Assembly (NCBI GenBank): GCA_023053545.1
Contig: JAKZAN010000006.1
Coordinates: 1,121,001-1,185,000, forward strand
Direction of reading: 5' to 3'
Origin: Lepidurus packardi
Lineage: Eukaryota; Arthropoda; Branchiopoda; Notostraca; Triopsidae
DNA: 64,000 nucleotides
Both the position numbers and the translations under genes were made by a program. Below the pieces are notes generated by a model. The model was given only the letters and a program-made list of their open reading frames with translations. It was not told the DNA's origin and ran no database searches. Below, piece after piece: positions 1-14,200 of this stretch (the first letter of the stretch is position 1; every line of letters starts with the position of its first letter).

Positions 1-3000
1 ACGTGTGAAATCGGTAAAGATTTCCGCACCAAAAAAAGGAAAGTGGTTATAATATTGAAACTGAATTACAAGTTGTCTTTCGCATTAGCGGCGTGAGTTG
101 GCATTTTATTCTGAAGCTGGCGAAAGTGATGAATGAAACGATTCTCCCAATCCATAAGGTTTCCGTGATCGAGTGTTCATCTCCGTGGGTGGCAAAAAGG
201 CTAAATGCCAGGTTTTTCGCACTCCAGCACGCTAATATGCAATCTCTAAAGTTTGACGAAGAACTTACCTATGTCACTCAAGCCCAGTTTTTGATGTATT
301 AAACCCCTCGCTTACAACACACAAACATCGTTCAACCCTTGGTCGTGGTCATAACCTCTTGTAAGGAGTGCCTGTTTCATGTACAATTGAAAATGCCGAA
401 GCTCGACAGCCCGAAACCAAAAAAGTATGGGAGGTGAACGACTGACCTGTAGAGTGGCAGTTAATTACAAGGCATAATCTATCGGTTCCAAGCATGGTTT
501 AGCCCAATCTTCTAGTGTTTCATGCATTCCTAATTATTATTGTGGCCATACAAACACTCGCAGAGGACCCCAACGTGAACCCCTTTTTGGGGGCTGCAGC
601 ACTACATTCTCTCTCTTTTTTTCTCTTATATATGGTTCTCGATTTCCTTAACATGTACTATACGTCCCCCACATCAGGGGTCGTCTACCGTAACTCTGCA
701 GGGTACTATACTACTGCACCGCAGAAACAACAATCATATTCAACTGTCTCTGTCCTCTTAAGATACCTCATGTCCCAAGAGGGATCTTTTGCAGCTGGAG
801 GAGAGAAAGCCAAGGTGTCCAGACCATGCAAATGAGTGGAACACAAAAACAACGCAGAAGCTGCGGCAAGTCACATAGGGCGTTTTGACTACTTTACTGA
901 TGCTTTTTACGGTGCGTGGCGGTCGTTGGTGGTTTATACGTTTTACGTGACTACAGGTTGTTTGGCGTTGGCCACTAAGGCAGCATCTTAGCCTCCTGCA
1001 GTAATACAGGGTTACTATTTTATTGTGGCATGTAGCCCCTCCAAGTTATTAAAACCTAGCATCTACTTGGGCTCTTCTAGAGGAAAATGTAGTCGAAAGT
1101 GGTTGGAAGAAGAACAGGTATGTTGTAAATAAGAAAAAAAACCTGGCTGGACTGGGCAATCCTCGTGCTGCAACGAAAACTTTTAAGATGCGTTAGAGAC
1201 ACAATACGGAGAGTATACACACGTTGTAGCCTTCAAAGGTTGTCCTTAGTTGTCTAGATTAGCTCGAAGCAAAACGTTACTTAGCAATCATATGCAAAAT
1301 GGTCTGGCCCAAAGGGTTTGAATTTGTTATTGAAACTCTCGCAAGCAACCAAACTTCAAAGTAATTTGCAACTGTATAGTGCTTCAGGAGTGCAGGGCAT
1401 TTTTGCCCCGTTAGGCTGAGTACATGGTTGAGGTCAAAGGCTCCAGCGAAATGACAGAGAAGAAAATGAAAAGCAAAAACCCTTTGCCCAAATCATAGAT
1501 GTCAATCCAAATTGCGATTCACAAAGGCTTTTGCACTAGCGTAGAAAAGTAGGGGTTTTTGTGGTCGGAATCTGTCTTGTAAATTACCATGGCAAGACGT
1601 CGGCTTGGCATGTGGACCGAAAAATGCCTAAATGCGATGGCATTAGGCACAAGCATGCATTAGATTAGGGTGGGGTATTTTTTTTCTCATGTGTTGTAGA
1701 AGTAACGTACGGGAAATCACAGTTTCTCCATTAGAAATAAGGTCTCAGCCTCCACGAGACTCATTAATTTGATCGTATATGTCAGTATCTGGACAGCACT
1801 ACACTTAGGCCTTCTTAATAGCTTCAAGTAAAAACAAAATAAAAGTAAATTCAGGTCTATATACGCTTTTGTCCATTGTATATCAAAGCTGGTGGCGTAG
1901 ACTAGCCGTGAGTCCGTGTTTCAAGGAAGGACAGCATTTCCTAAGGCAAATATATTCCGTAACCTTGCCAGGCCACTTCTTCGTCGGTAATTGTGCCCTG
2001 GAACGGCAAAGCTACAGCGTAATTCTAAGGAAAACATCCCCTTACAAGTTTAACACAAAAGACTCGTTCCTATTTCGTGGTTCGCAGCAGCCTTTTCCCA
2101 TTTTAAGTGTAAGTTTAACTTTCATTGGGGGTTTATTCAAGTTGCAAAGACAAAATGCAAGGATTTATTTAAGCATTTTTTAGTGAAATTTTGCTTATAA
2201 AACACCTGATCAAAAGCCTGCAAACGGTCTTGACAGGTCGAGGCCGAGTAGAATGGATAGCTTCAATTTTTTTTTCTTTGTTTTTTCTACTTTCGAGGAA
2301 CTACAGCCCATCACGTATCAAGGCAGGGAAAAGGATGCTACATATATTACCGAAAAAGTAGGGACTCGCTAGCTTGTTGCAACGGACTAACCTAGTTAAA
2401 GCGAATTGTATTCCCTTCGCCTTTCTTAGTTCTACTCATTTAGGATCCCCCTCCCTTGCTCTGTGTACTTTTAACGCTATACATCCTGCAGCGCGCTGTG
2501 TAGCCAACAGTTGATTGAGAAGAGGGGGGTTTCCTTTCATAGTCACGAAAATTTCTTGTCACCCCATCGTCGTTTCCCTTTCCTACTGTAGATATGATTG
2601 ACTTAACGAGTTTGGACAGGAGGGTCTCTATGCTTCAAGTTGCTATATACGTGCATGCGTAAGTCTTCCTTCATTAGCATCCGGTATGCAAGACGGCGTA
2701 TCGGACATTGTGTATAGTAGTGCGAGCATTTTCACTGCACCGCTATGACGAGTATACGGCTCCCTTTGTCTAATGCACCCTTATCCAATTATCTCATAAA
2801 AGCTAAGGGTTTTTGATACCTTGAGCACTGAGAGGATAAAACCAGACTTGGGTTCCTAATTTGAAGCGCAACGTGAGTTGAGAAACGAGCCACAGGAGGT
2901 TACATGTCGCGGGAGGAGGATGTAACGATATAACAACCCAACGATCCAACTCCTGTGTAGTTACACCAAGGGGTAAGATTCTTCAATTCTGCACAAGCAT

Positions 3001-6000
3001 TATACCGTGAGCCGCTAAGCAAACCCCCATGTGCTGTGCGACGCATCATGAATAGTACATCGTGAGGTGCACGTGTAGGTATAAGCCACTATGGAAACCC
3101 CCAGCAGGTGCTATTGTTATGTTAGGGTGCCGTATGACAATAGAGGTTTGGGAGGCTAGGAGAGGAGGAGGAGGCGGTCCTCATCGTGCTCCGAAGGTGT
3201 TGTTTAGTTTGGTAGTTTTGAAGCTGAGAGAGACAGAGAGGGACAGAGAAGCGCAAAACCTATGAGATATTAAGTGGGAGAGGCCACTAGTCAAAAGAAG
3301 GCACTTGCTGGGATAAGAGATCATATAAGTTGAAAGCTGAAGGGATGATGCTAGAGGTGCCAGACATGTTAGACCCTTTTAATGGCTTCCAATTAGTTGG
3401 CAGCCTAATTGCACCGCAGCAAAGCACTTGGGTGAGGAGTCTAGTCTCTACAGGCAAAGCCGGATCACAGTCCATATACTCTTAAAATCTTGCCAGATGT
3501 TCTAAACAAACTATAAAATGCGGAGTTGTAGTCAATTTTGCGAAGATGAATTGCCGCAGTTGTACTTACGAGGTTATACACCCTTCAGTATAACTTGGAG
3601 GCAAACTACGCTTGACTTGTTTGCTTGTTGAGAGCTTCGATGACGGCTCGGGCAAAGAAATTCAAGAGGAAAGTTAGGCGAAGGCTTGTATGCATGCAAA
3701 GGGTGCATGTTTCAAGCATTTTGGAGGATCCATAATGATAGTAAAAGGTTTCTAGGGGTTGTGGATCAATTGGGTTTCAGGAAAATAGATGCGTTCCGTT
3801 TTAAAATATACGTGATGGTTTCTCGATATCAGGTCGTATCCCCCCTGTAGCGTGCACAATTGCCTAGGACAAGATCACCCAAACTACACCAAACAGGGAG
3901 ACGGACGTTCAAACTTTGATGTACGAGGTGTCGAAAGGTCTTTTTGTCAGTTCAGTACGGGAAAAATTGGGGGTGAGGGGGGTCTTGATGTACCGCAGTG
4001 CAGTCGAGATTAAAGATAACCTTTAGCCATCTTGCTTTGCTTTGGGGGTGGATGTGACTATGACTTATTGGAAGCAGAGCTTGGCAGCTTCTGTATTTTT
4101 TTAAGGTCTCATGGAAGACTTGTCTGTAGATCCCACGTGATCCTATCAGCGCTTAGTTTCTTATTACTTGGATCGAACGTCAAGGATGTAACCAAGTCAT
4201 ACCTAGACATCAAGTGACGGATGACAGGGCCAGCTTCAATATCAAATTGCGTTCTGAACGCGGTTTCAAATGAGACCGCGAAGCAGTAAATAATTTGAGG
4301 GTTTTATTTAACAACTCAGCATCTTTGCTCTGACTTCATGGTTGTAACTAAAATTAGGGAATACGCCCTTTGCGTTTTGCACGCAAGGGTCTGCGGAATA
4401 AACGCATATAAGCTATCGACTAGACGTTGAGTAATGATGTCCATAAGGATATTTGGAGTTCCTTAAGTTTGAAGTGCGTGTAGCCCAAACTGTCGTACTC
4501 TTGATGTACGAATGAGTCATTAACGTCAGTTCCCTTCCCAGTTGCAGACTTGTGCACATACTTCAAACTTTCGTCGTATCACTGAGTTGACTTGAGTGTT
4601 GCGGCTTTCAAAGCTTTGCGGTTCTTGCTTTTTCTATGCGTTCCCCTTTTGCCCTCCCTCGTTATGCTAGTCCTTTGGACTTCCGAGCCGCCAATTAGTA
4701 ACCGAGGGGATAAGCATAGGCAACAGTTTCACGGATTTCTATTTTGTCGCCTAGCCTCAATTTGCTTGGAGGGAGCCTGCGGAAGGATAAAGCACCTAGT
4801 TACTTTTGTTTGCATGTCCAGGAGGCTAGCGACGAGCCATTCTGTTAAATAACGGGTGGGCTGTTAGAGGACTAAAAAGAGCTTCAGATATTTGGGATTG
4901 GCGCTGGGTTCCAGTTAGAGAACAAAACAACAGCTAGATAGGAAGATTAGGAAGCTGTCGTACGGCCTAAAGCGCTTCTGCGGGGGTTACAAACGTGTTA
5001 CAGAGCGACACTTGCCCAGCATTTCAAGCAAGACGTCTTTTGGAAAGTGAGGTTGGCCTGCTGAGAAGGGCCTTTGGGACACGGAATCGTATTCTGTTCT
5101 GCATACCATTGATACCTTTTTCCAAGAAGGACGAGGGGTATTTTTACCAATTGAGACGACAAGGGAAATGGCGCGAAAACGTCTTTGCAGGTCGTTCTCT
5201 TTTCTTCTGCACCCCAAAATGAAGTCGTTGGGTAGCATGAATAGGAGTGCGACACTTGCCGACTTTACATCTCCTTCCTAAAAAAATAGTCAAAGTGTTT
5301 TCTTTTCAAGCCGCTGAAAACATGTTAACAAATTCTAGCTAACGATGTCAAGAATTTCTGTAGAACAATGACCTTTTAGTATATTTTCGTTCTTTGTTGG
5401 AATAAAAAAGAACACAAGACCGGGTAGCACATCTTCTTAAAGTTTACTACGTTGGAAACTCTTAAGCTGCTTGGAAGCATGAGTTAGAAGATGTCAGACT
5501 GAGCTGTTGGACAAGTTAAAGTCACTTGTCATCTGGGTTGCATAAGACTTGAATTTTACACGCAGGATTCAGTCTGGAATCCAGAAAGCTGTTATGAGCT
5601 CTTTGCTTAGATGTTCCATAAAATGTGCATGTTGAAGCACCCTGAAATACTCGGCTAATTTATGAGCTTCTTGGCAATGAGAAATGAAAACACACATGGT
5701 AGCGTGAGGCTTATCTTTGATATTTGTAAAGCATTACAAGGTCAGAGTTCAAGCCCTATTTAAGGTTCAAGAACGCTCGAAAACATATCTGTTTTATGTA
5801 AGTAAAAAAGAAAAAAGTTAAAAGAACTTGCTGACTTTGGAACATGTTTCCCAAAAACTTCATGGTCCAGTAACGTGCCAAGCCCCTTTCAGGAACTTAA
5901 TATGGGACCGTTTGACCTTTTGGCCTCGGCATCGCATGACCTAAGTTTCTGCATGTACGTACGTATGAGTTGTAAGAAAAAAAAGTACTTGGAAAAACGA

Positions 6001-9000
6001 AACTTGCTCGGATCACTTGCGTTGACACCTCCAAACTCCCTCCCCGTAAGTGCCGCTTTGACACTTCAAAATTCTTTTATCTTACCACAATAACTGAAAT
6101 GCCAACACATGTGTAGGCGGTATGGCCTCCTGACCTGAGCAAATCGCCCAGAAATGAGTTTCCCTCCCCCGTAATTAAGACCTATATGCTTAATTTTCCC
6201 TAACGAAAGTCATACACCGAACGACCCCTAAACTTGGGTGCTCTTTTGCTTCCCAGGGACATTTTTGGAGAGTCAGAGGAAAGGAAAAAACAATTCCCAT
6301 AAGTACTACGCGCGTAGCATTCCTCCAATCTCATTAGCACTTGACCTTGCTATGCTCTATTCATGCCAGTTCAAAGTAATGAGGCTTGTCGCAAGGGATA
6401 CAGGCGGAGTCCTGAACATTTATCAACTTTTGGACCTTTGGGTCGCTAAAATAATGTCTTAGTTATTCCAATTAATGCGTCTAGGACATGCTAGGAATAG
6501 CAGTATTTACCACCGAAATACCTTGGATAGCCATGTTTGCATCTCCAAATTTGCTTTGGGAATATCATGATGAAGCCAAATAAATTGGTATTGATTCATT
6601 TTGTCCAATTACCACCATCCTTCTTGCTTCTTATCTTACACAGCTTCATAATGTTTATTTCCTACTTTCGTTAGGAAAATTTATTTTATTTATTGACAAG
6701 TCTCTCTTGTTAAAATTCAGTAATAAATCATCTAGAGTCGTTTCCCTCTCCGCGTGCAAAAGATGTCTAGGGCATACACTGCAAACAATATCTGGTACCT
6801 GGTAACTTTCAACCGGAGAAAGTATCGTAAAGCAACGATGAAAATTGTAATGTATAATAGAAAAACACAATTTTGCGGTAATTCATTGTCGGGTTTTTCA
6901 AAATTAGAATAAAATAATCAGAAGAAGGAACTTCTAAGACAATGTACAAGTTTTCATTGTAAGATTACAGTGACTTTTTACAGTAGTGGATGCATAACGA
7001 GGATTGAAAACACAGAGAAGAAAGAAACTTCGTCTGAAAACCGCTACAAGCGGCTGACACAAGATCGGCCGCTTTTTACAGTCCATTGTATGAGTCTGGT
7101 TCTATTCCTGTGACTGACCACACATTTTTATCGCTTTGGTTACAAGCCGATTATAGGGTTCAATCTCTAACTTAACTAATTCCAGTACACAAATTTCTTT
7201 CTCTTCCTCTCTGCTTCACAGCATTTCCTCATTTGTCAGGATTGTTGGAGATCCAGTTCAGTTGTTGGCACCGTGAAATGTGGAACTTTTTGTCAGACTT
7301 GTTAAGCTGAAGTTGGCTTCGTATGGATCATTGGTTTCTTGAATACACTTTCGCTCCCTCGGTTTGTTTGATCGCCTCTGGAAAGTTTTCCTGTATCCGA
7401 AAATTCTCTGCGGGCTTCTTTAAACTCATTTTTAACTGCTTCAGAGTTTGTGTTAAGAGAGCAAGCGTTCTAAAGCGGAACGTAGCGTGTCAAATCATAG
7501 GACAATGCCGCAGTTCTTACCCCAGCACTTTGTTTATGATCTTAGATTGAGCTTCCAGTACCTGTTCCTCCTATCTATTGCCACCACCTGATTTTCAGTC
7601 GAAAACGCTTTCTATATTCCTCTGGACCTAAAATAAAAACATGGCTGAGTCAATTTTAGAATCACTAACTGATTCGGAATCAAGATAAGAAGGCATTTAG
7701 GTATGGCTTGATTTTTTTTTTTAGTAGAAACCTACACCCGTTCCTCCCTTGACTGGGTCAAGCAGCCGGACAAATGGTTGACAATGAAAACATATAATAG
7801 CCAGAAGTCAAAGTGGCGAAAAGCCGAAATTTGTTGCTGTGCACTCAAGCTTGACGGCCATGCATAAGCGCTGGACACCGGTGTTCTGTGTCGTATGCAT
7901 GTCGGAACTATTGTCATCCATTACCAAATGGAATAGAAAAGACCTTTGATGGGGATGACCTTTTTTCAGGTACAGATCCTGCGATTTGTTCGCTTACTCA
8001 GCCTTTCTTACGCTGAAAACCTCCCGCTGCTGGGCTATTCCGTGGCCAAAATGAACATTTTGGACTTGTCTCCCCTTTCTAGGAAAGTAAGCTGTGCGTA
8101 AGTCTTGTGTAACCTTCCCAGTCTAGTCTATGCCTCCTGCTGGGGTCAATGCAAGGAACAACTAGGTTGCAAATTTGTGGTTCCATACCACTAGAGCCAA
8201 AAGTCCCAACACTCTATCTCGATTATCTCCCCTTGCACCACCCTTATGGCTGGCATAATTCTCGTATCGTCGTCCATCATGCCCAGGAAGGCAATCAGAC
8301 GTTCCAGTGCTCATTAGCTGGCTTTTTTGCGTAGCTCTGCGAAGTGCTCATCGTCCTGGTAGCCCAGACAGAGAGCTATTGAAAAGGTCGTGACGTTAGG
8401 GTCGAGTTTTCTTGTCTAGGGTTTTTTTGTTACTTAAAAGCTGTGCAAGTTGTGTACCCCTGTAAGATGCGCCGTATCCATGTGGTATAGAACGTGTGTT
8501 GGTGCTATGGTGGGTACATCTACGTATCTGCACACAGGCAGCGAAATGTTACCTGACAGGTGTGAGCTGAAGCGAAGGCGAAGACCAGCTGTTGGACAAC
8601 ATGCGTTATTAACGAAAAGGGGATCGAGTTAATGGTTAGCATCGCCGCTCAGGAAATGGCCAGATTGGGTATTTAAGCATAGGCGTGGAAGTATACATGT
8701 ATAAACCACTCTTGGTTTTAACCATTTTTTTCTTTTTTTTTCTAGATGCTGGACGGGAGCAATCGCGGCTCGCGAGCCAAACCGGGGGAGCAGATGGTGA
8801 ACGAAATTGAGCTTGGAACTCTGACCTAGGATTCGGTCAATCGTCCTGAACATCCATGACCGTCCTAACGTCCAAGTCAAGGGGGCAAAGCAGCAAAAGT
8901 CCCGATCCAAAAGTGCCGTCCCTGCAAATGAGACCAAGATTTAGGACCGCGTTCGCTGCCAGATGGAAAGGGGAAGACGGGGTAATTATCGGTAAGCCAC

Positions 9001-10649
9001 CCTTATAGCCCTAGCCCTATAGCTTGCTTACTGATTCTGCGGGCAAAAGGACTACGCTTCCATAAGATTAGATTAAGTATATCGTCCCTGGCGTCTCTAC
9101 ACGAAACCTGGTATGAAGACTAATGTCGTTGGCTCTACGACATTATGGCACATAATAGAATTTCGGCACACATTCAGGGCCTGAAGGGAAAGTCGTAAAA
9201 TTTTCCTAGGCTTTTCATGAGATTGAACCCATAAATTTTGAAGCCATACGTGAGGGGCAAGAGGGCGACCTGGCCTTCAGTAGAAAAAAGGTTGATTGAT
9301 ATTTCATTGCATTGATATTTCAGATGAGTTGCCCAAGACCCCAAGTCCGTGAAGCTTGGACTCTGGCTGGCATTCTCGATGGATATCAATTGATATGAGT
9401 GGAAAAACCAGTGTAATTATGTAATGTAGGGTGTTTTCTCTTGAGTTGTCCTTAATGTGATAACCATCCACATTTTTTATAGGTAAATATGTAGGCACGC
9501 GAGCAACCATGCGATCACCACGCATACCTGATTATATTCCTGGTTTTAGCTTGGAACGCTTCCATACATAGCTAGAGTAGTACATACAAGAGGTATTATA
9601 CGAGTTACACGTAATCCGCCAAGTAATATTTCTCGCTGCAATTGCTTTTATCCAGAAGTAAAAGGGTGGTAGCGTTTCAAACTTGGGTGAGGGGGACTTG
9701 GAAATGAAAGTAAGTTTGCTTCTGACCGTTGTATGCTATGGCAGCTGCTCGATGGAGCAAAGGACAATCCATGTAAAGTGCCAACTGCTGAAGAGCTTAG
9801 CGTATACCCTAAAGTCACCAGCATTGTCGCAAGGCCACAATCGGCTATTGAAAATGCCCTGGGAATCCTAATGAATGTAGGAATGCCTCACGAAGTTTCC
9901 TAGCGATTTTTAGTCATTAAGATAGTAGGAAGAACTGCCTGCGAGGCACAATCACTAGTCATTGATGAAGGATTTGCCCGGATTTGGTGAGAGACAGACC
10001 CCCCAAAGAATGCATTTAATCTTTTCCTGGTTAAAGTAAACCCAGCGAGTTATGGGAACTGATAGACGCGGGACAACAGCCTTGCTGACATACGATACTA
10101 TTTTTAAACGCGTAGTCCCGAAGGGCCGCATTGCGAAAACATGAGATGATCCCTAAAACCACACAATATCTTCCGAAAAGACTCCGCGTTGCTTGTAGAA
10201 GAGACAAGCCGATGTCGTAACGCAATCCTCGCTTATCTACTGAATTTCGAACTTGTTCACTTTAACTAGTCTATCTTGTTTATTTCCACAAGGGCATATG
10301 GTCTAGATTTGCTAAACAATGAGAGGCTTAGTTTTACGAATTCTCGAGTTATGATTGTCTTAGGAATTCCGTGGCATTTCATCTTTCCACAATAGACCCC
10401 CAATATGCTGTCATGTGTCTCTTCAAAGGAAAGGACAATTGACGCCCTTCTGTGGAACGCATTGCTCTGGTTTTCCCGGTTCTTTTTATTTTCTGTTCTT
10501 TGTTTGTTTGTTTTTCTTTTGGCTTCGCAATGCTTCGGTTCGTTATCTCCAGCGTCGTGTACGCAAAATGCATACATTCTACGCTATGGAGGTAGTCAAA
10601 TCAGTAGTAAGGAGTACTAGTAAGAACTAGTAGTGGAAAGGAACAGAAA
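1..10649. other. Long stretch without a supportable gene
   Basis: Open frames here are short, overlap on both strands, lack flanking exons with matching splice phase and resemble no family I recognise. There is no tRNA, rRNA, transposase or reverse transcriptase signature that I can see. It is probably intergenic DNA, or distal regulatory DNA of the echinoid-type gene that begins to the right. One stretch near 515-838 looks slightly protein-like and is listed separately. Confidence 0.5.
515..838 (+). other. Possible exon or remnant of a small secreted protein
   Basis: A frame open from about 515 to the TGA at 836-838 starts just after an acceptor-like CTTCTAG (ends about 513). It opens with a hydrophobic stretch (HAFLIIIVAIQTLA) resembling a signal peptide core, followed by an acidic junction and later GYYTTAPQKQQSYST. 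Tyrosine-tyrosine-threonine and TTAP motifs are common in secreted cuticle-like proteins of crustaceans. There is no in-frame ATG at the start, so an upstream mini-exon would be needed and I could not find one. It may be a chance open frame, a decayed copy, or one exon of a real gene. Confidence 0.2.
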
Positions 10650-10830
10650 AAAGTAAGTTTGTCAGCGCGCCGCTGGGTTCGAAGCAGCCCGCCAGGCTAT
10701 TTTCTGATTGGCTGGCCCGTTTCCGAGGCGAAGAACCGAACAGCGACAAAGCGTGCCCTGGCGTCCTCAAGTTGTACGTGGGAAACGCTAGCAACCTGGC
10801 GCACTAGCGATCGAGGAAGCGCCAAGTGAA
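10650..10830 (+). promoter_or_regulatory. GC-rich putative promoter of the echinoid-like gene
   Basis: A locally GC- and CpG-richer block, unlike the flanking DNA, contains an inverted CCAAT box (CTGATTGGCTGG, ATTGG at 10707-10711) and lies about 450 bp upstream of the first coding exon at 11276. Position and composition suggest a promoter or 5' UTR. The transcription start was not determined. Confidence 0.4.
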
Positions 10831-11275
10831 GAGTGTACATCGAGCTGTATTCAATTTTGCTTCTTTTGGCGAGTTTGACAGGTGCTTTCCCTGTGCTGGA
10901 TTATTATTTTCCGATAACTAAAACTGCAATCGCTCACGTTATTGGATGCGGTTGTGTTATTTTTGGGCAATTTGTAACACTGGAATTGAATTCATCTGAA
11001 ACCCAGGTCCCACGCGTGAAGTTCGGACGATTGTGACTCTTGCGCCTTTTTTTGTGAGAAGAATCGTGACGCCGTATGTAGCAAGGTCTGCTACTCGAGA
11101 AAGCTGCCCGATTTGTCCTTTAAAGGATTATTATTCACGACTTGTACAATTGGTCTTGTCAGGGAAATGGCAAGCTAGACTACAGCGTTGATTACATTTT
11201 CCATATACAGTCAGCGAGTGCTAACAGGAACGGTGTGGACGGTTTTTTTACACGCCAGGGATTAATTACCTCGCC

Positions 11276-14200
11276 ATGAACGCTTGGCTCCTTCTCGGTA
11301 AGAAGTTATTCCTTTCCATGCCATTTGGTCACTTGGGGAATTATTGAGGTTGGGTGGAAAGAGGCGAGGTGCAATTTACCTCGTGTTTCCCCTCCCACTC
11401 TTCACCTGGGCTAAATTGCATGTTGCCCTCTTTTCTTCTTGCCTTGATGGCTAGCAGAGATCGTCGTTTCCCCAGAGAACTTCCTTTTATCCTACCAGAC
11501 CATTTCCCTCTTTTTTTTATCTGATGCCAGGGCGAGATAGGTCAACCATTTCTGCAAAAGGTGGCCTACCATCCGGTTTCCATCCATCCATGAGTAAAAT
11601 AGGTATACACTGTCGCTTACCGCCACTGCAAATAGCACAGACTGGTTCGTTTGGCTTTTAGCAGTAGCTTCCTAAAATTTTCGATTCTTTCCTTAAACCG
11701 AGACTTTTAACTTTTTATGAATATTGAAATGGGGTCTAAATTTTTGAAAGGATATTGCCACACATAGAAAGCTTTTCCTCCATTGAGGTATCTGACTTGT
11801 ATCAAGAATTATGGGGTTTCTTCCGCACCGGATTTCAAAAGGCCCATTAGAAAGGAGCTAAACCCCCGAAAACGAAGAAAACGATCCATTTTTTGTATGA
11901 AAGCGAGGGCTGAATCATTAAATCACCACGGCCCTTGTGAGGGTGCGGTTTTTCAACTTTCTTGACAGTAGTCTTGATATAACTTAAGTCAGCACCTTCG
12001 GGGTACATTTATTCCTCAGTTTATAGCGGTATCACGGCAAGCGGAAGTGGCGTTGTGCCTGTACTAGCATTACGAGGTAAAAATGGAAGTACTGTTTACC
12101 ATTTACTCCGTCCAGACCCCCGTCCTGTTGCATATATTTCAGCACGGAAATCTTTTCCCCGAAATTGAGGAAGAACGTTGCAGCTTATTACTATTTTTAC
12201 CTGAGAAGCAAAAGGTGGGTAATTGGTCCCTTTTTTCTTCTTCTTTTTCACCAGAGCCTTTTAATTTTCTTTTCAAATCACCTCTGAACCCCCACGAACC
12301 CAGTTCTCACAGCCTGCCCTGGGGCTACTAGGGCAAAAGCACGGCAAAAGTATAATGCTGAAAGTGTCGGGCAAATTTCAAGTTTCCGTACGATCTACAA
12401 CCTCTGGGTTGGAGGCCCTCGCACGTGAGATGAAATTTTGGAGATTTTTTTCTTAAAACTTATTTGCATATTACCTAACATGCATGTCCAAGTAGGGAGG
12501 GACGGACAGAAAATGTTTCCTTTGGAACGTCAAGTTTCGGGGGATATTTTTCACAGTGAAGATAAACCTCGCCGAGTTTACAATCTTTCCCCCAACTGAT
12601 CTATTGCTTTGCGTAATTTTCAAGTTACAGTTGAGTCATGGTTTGCGGGCGCCCTTATGTTGTTACTTATTAGCCCGTAAGCCCTGTTTTTCACGCACCT
12701 TTGCCAAATGTGCCAACTCATTTTGTAAGGCGCGTTTACACGTCCCATTAAAGGGCATCTCGCCAAAGATTCTACCAACTTACAAAGCATGTCAAGAACG
12801 CTATTTATATACCATATCGAGGAAAGACACTAGTTTGTTTGTTTCGCGGACAAAAACAAACAAAGAGCTATATAACGTTAAAGTATGCAAACGAGACTTA
12901 ATTTATGAATGACTGGCAGGCATTGTCTAGCCGCTTTTAATATGTGAACCGTGCCGGCTCTTATCTTTGCGCTTCTCCAACACGATCACGTCGGAAAAAA
13001 ACCCAAAAATTTGGAAAATTCCACCCTCATCCTCTGGGTTTGACAGGAAGATGCCATGATAAGCTACTGTAAAAGTCCGCCCACTGGATGGGTTTTTGCT
13101 GTTTGCTTTTGCCTCGTCAATTTTAGCTCCGTATAGTAATTTATTTATGTATTAGCGCTCGGATTTTGATTCAGGACACCACGATTTGTGATATGCAAAT
13201 GACGATCCAAAACCGCTGATGCAGAAGGGATAGGGGAAAGAAAAGCTTTGGCGTTGGTTTTGGGCGCGGTTGACTTTTGGAGGGAAGCGAGAAAGAAACA
13301 CGGTAAGGAAGCAAGACAAGAAAATGAGAGAAGCCTTTAAAATAAGGTTGCATACATTACCATGGCCCTTAAGAAAGACGAAGGAACGTTGTTGGCTTGG
13401 CTTTGGTCGCGCGTTAGGTCGAGTCGACACTTGGTGGAAATGCATTAAAAAAAAAGATAAAAAGAGAGATGGAAAGAGAAGAAAGAGACTGCACTGGACA
13501 AACCGGTTGGGCTTGGGCAATAGTTCGTTCGTTCCAACCTTTTTTGCTTTTCATCGTGAATATCTTAACGAGCAAACAACGAAACCTGGCTTTTAAAGAC
13601 CCTTTTTAAAAACTGAAAAACAACAACTTTGCTTTATTACACGGTATTCCAAACTTGGTGTATGACTCAACAGACGTCACGTGCACAACCAACCTAGTAG
13701 TCGCAAACTGTGACTTTTTGATCATAAAAGCTGGTGTTCTGCTTCGCGATTTGGGGGGAAAATTGATTAGATGCATAGGATCGGGTGCGAAAAATTGAAT
13801 TCGTGTGGTTTGAAGCGCGAAAGTAATTTCAGGTTGCGAGATCCAATGCTAATGCAGATCAAGGCTGGCCAGGTCATTTCCTTCATGCTCTACGTCGTCA
13901 TTTTCTACTCTTGGTAGATAAGGGTTATTTTGAATACTTTTTCATCCCGGGCAAAGAGATGGGTTCTCTTTGTTCTTTCTCATCTTGTCGCTAAAGCCAT
14001 GTGGGCAGCGGTCAGTTGGTTGGCGCCATGGAGACATGACGTTCATCTTCACCTCCTTGTCTTTTTTCCGCGTCTTATACACTCACCTGCTGCTTCTCGG
14101 GCTTTTCGCCCCCCTTCCATACCTGTAACAAGATATAGACGGCTGCTGTTACTTTTACCTGCGTTGGCAGGTTTGCCCGCAGCCCCTCTAAAATACTCCG

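Noticed and set aside
13152..13596. Overlapping antisense open frames (basic and Phe/Leu-rich)
   Set aside because: The two strands mirror each other through purine-rich repeats; low complexity explains both.
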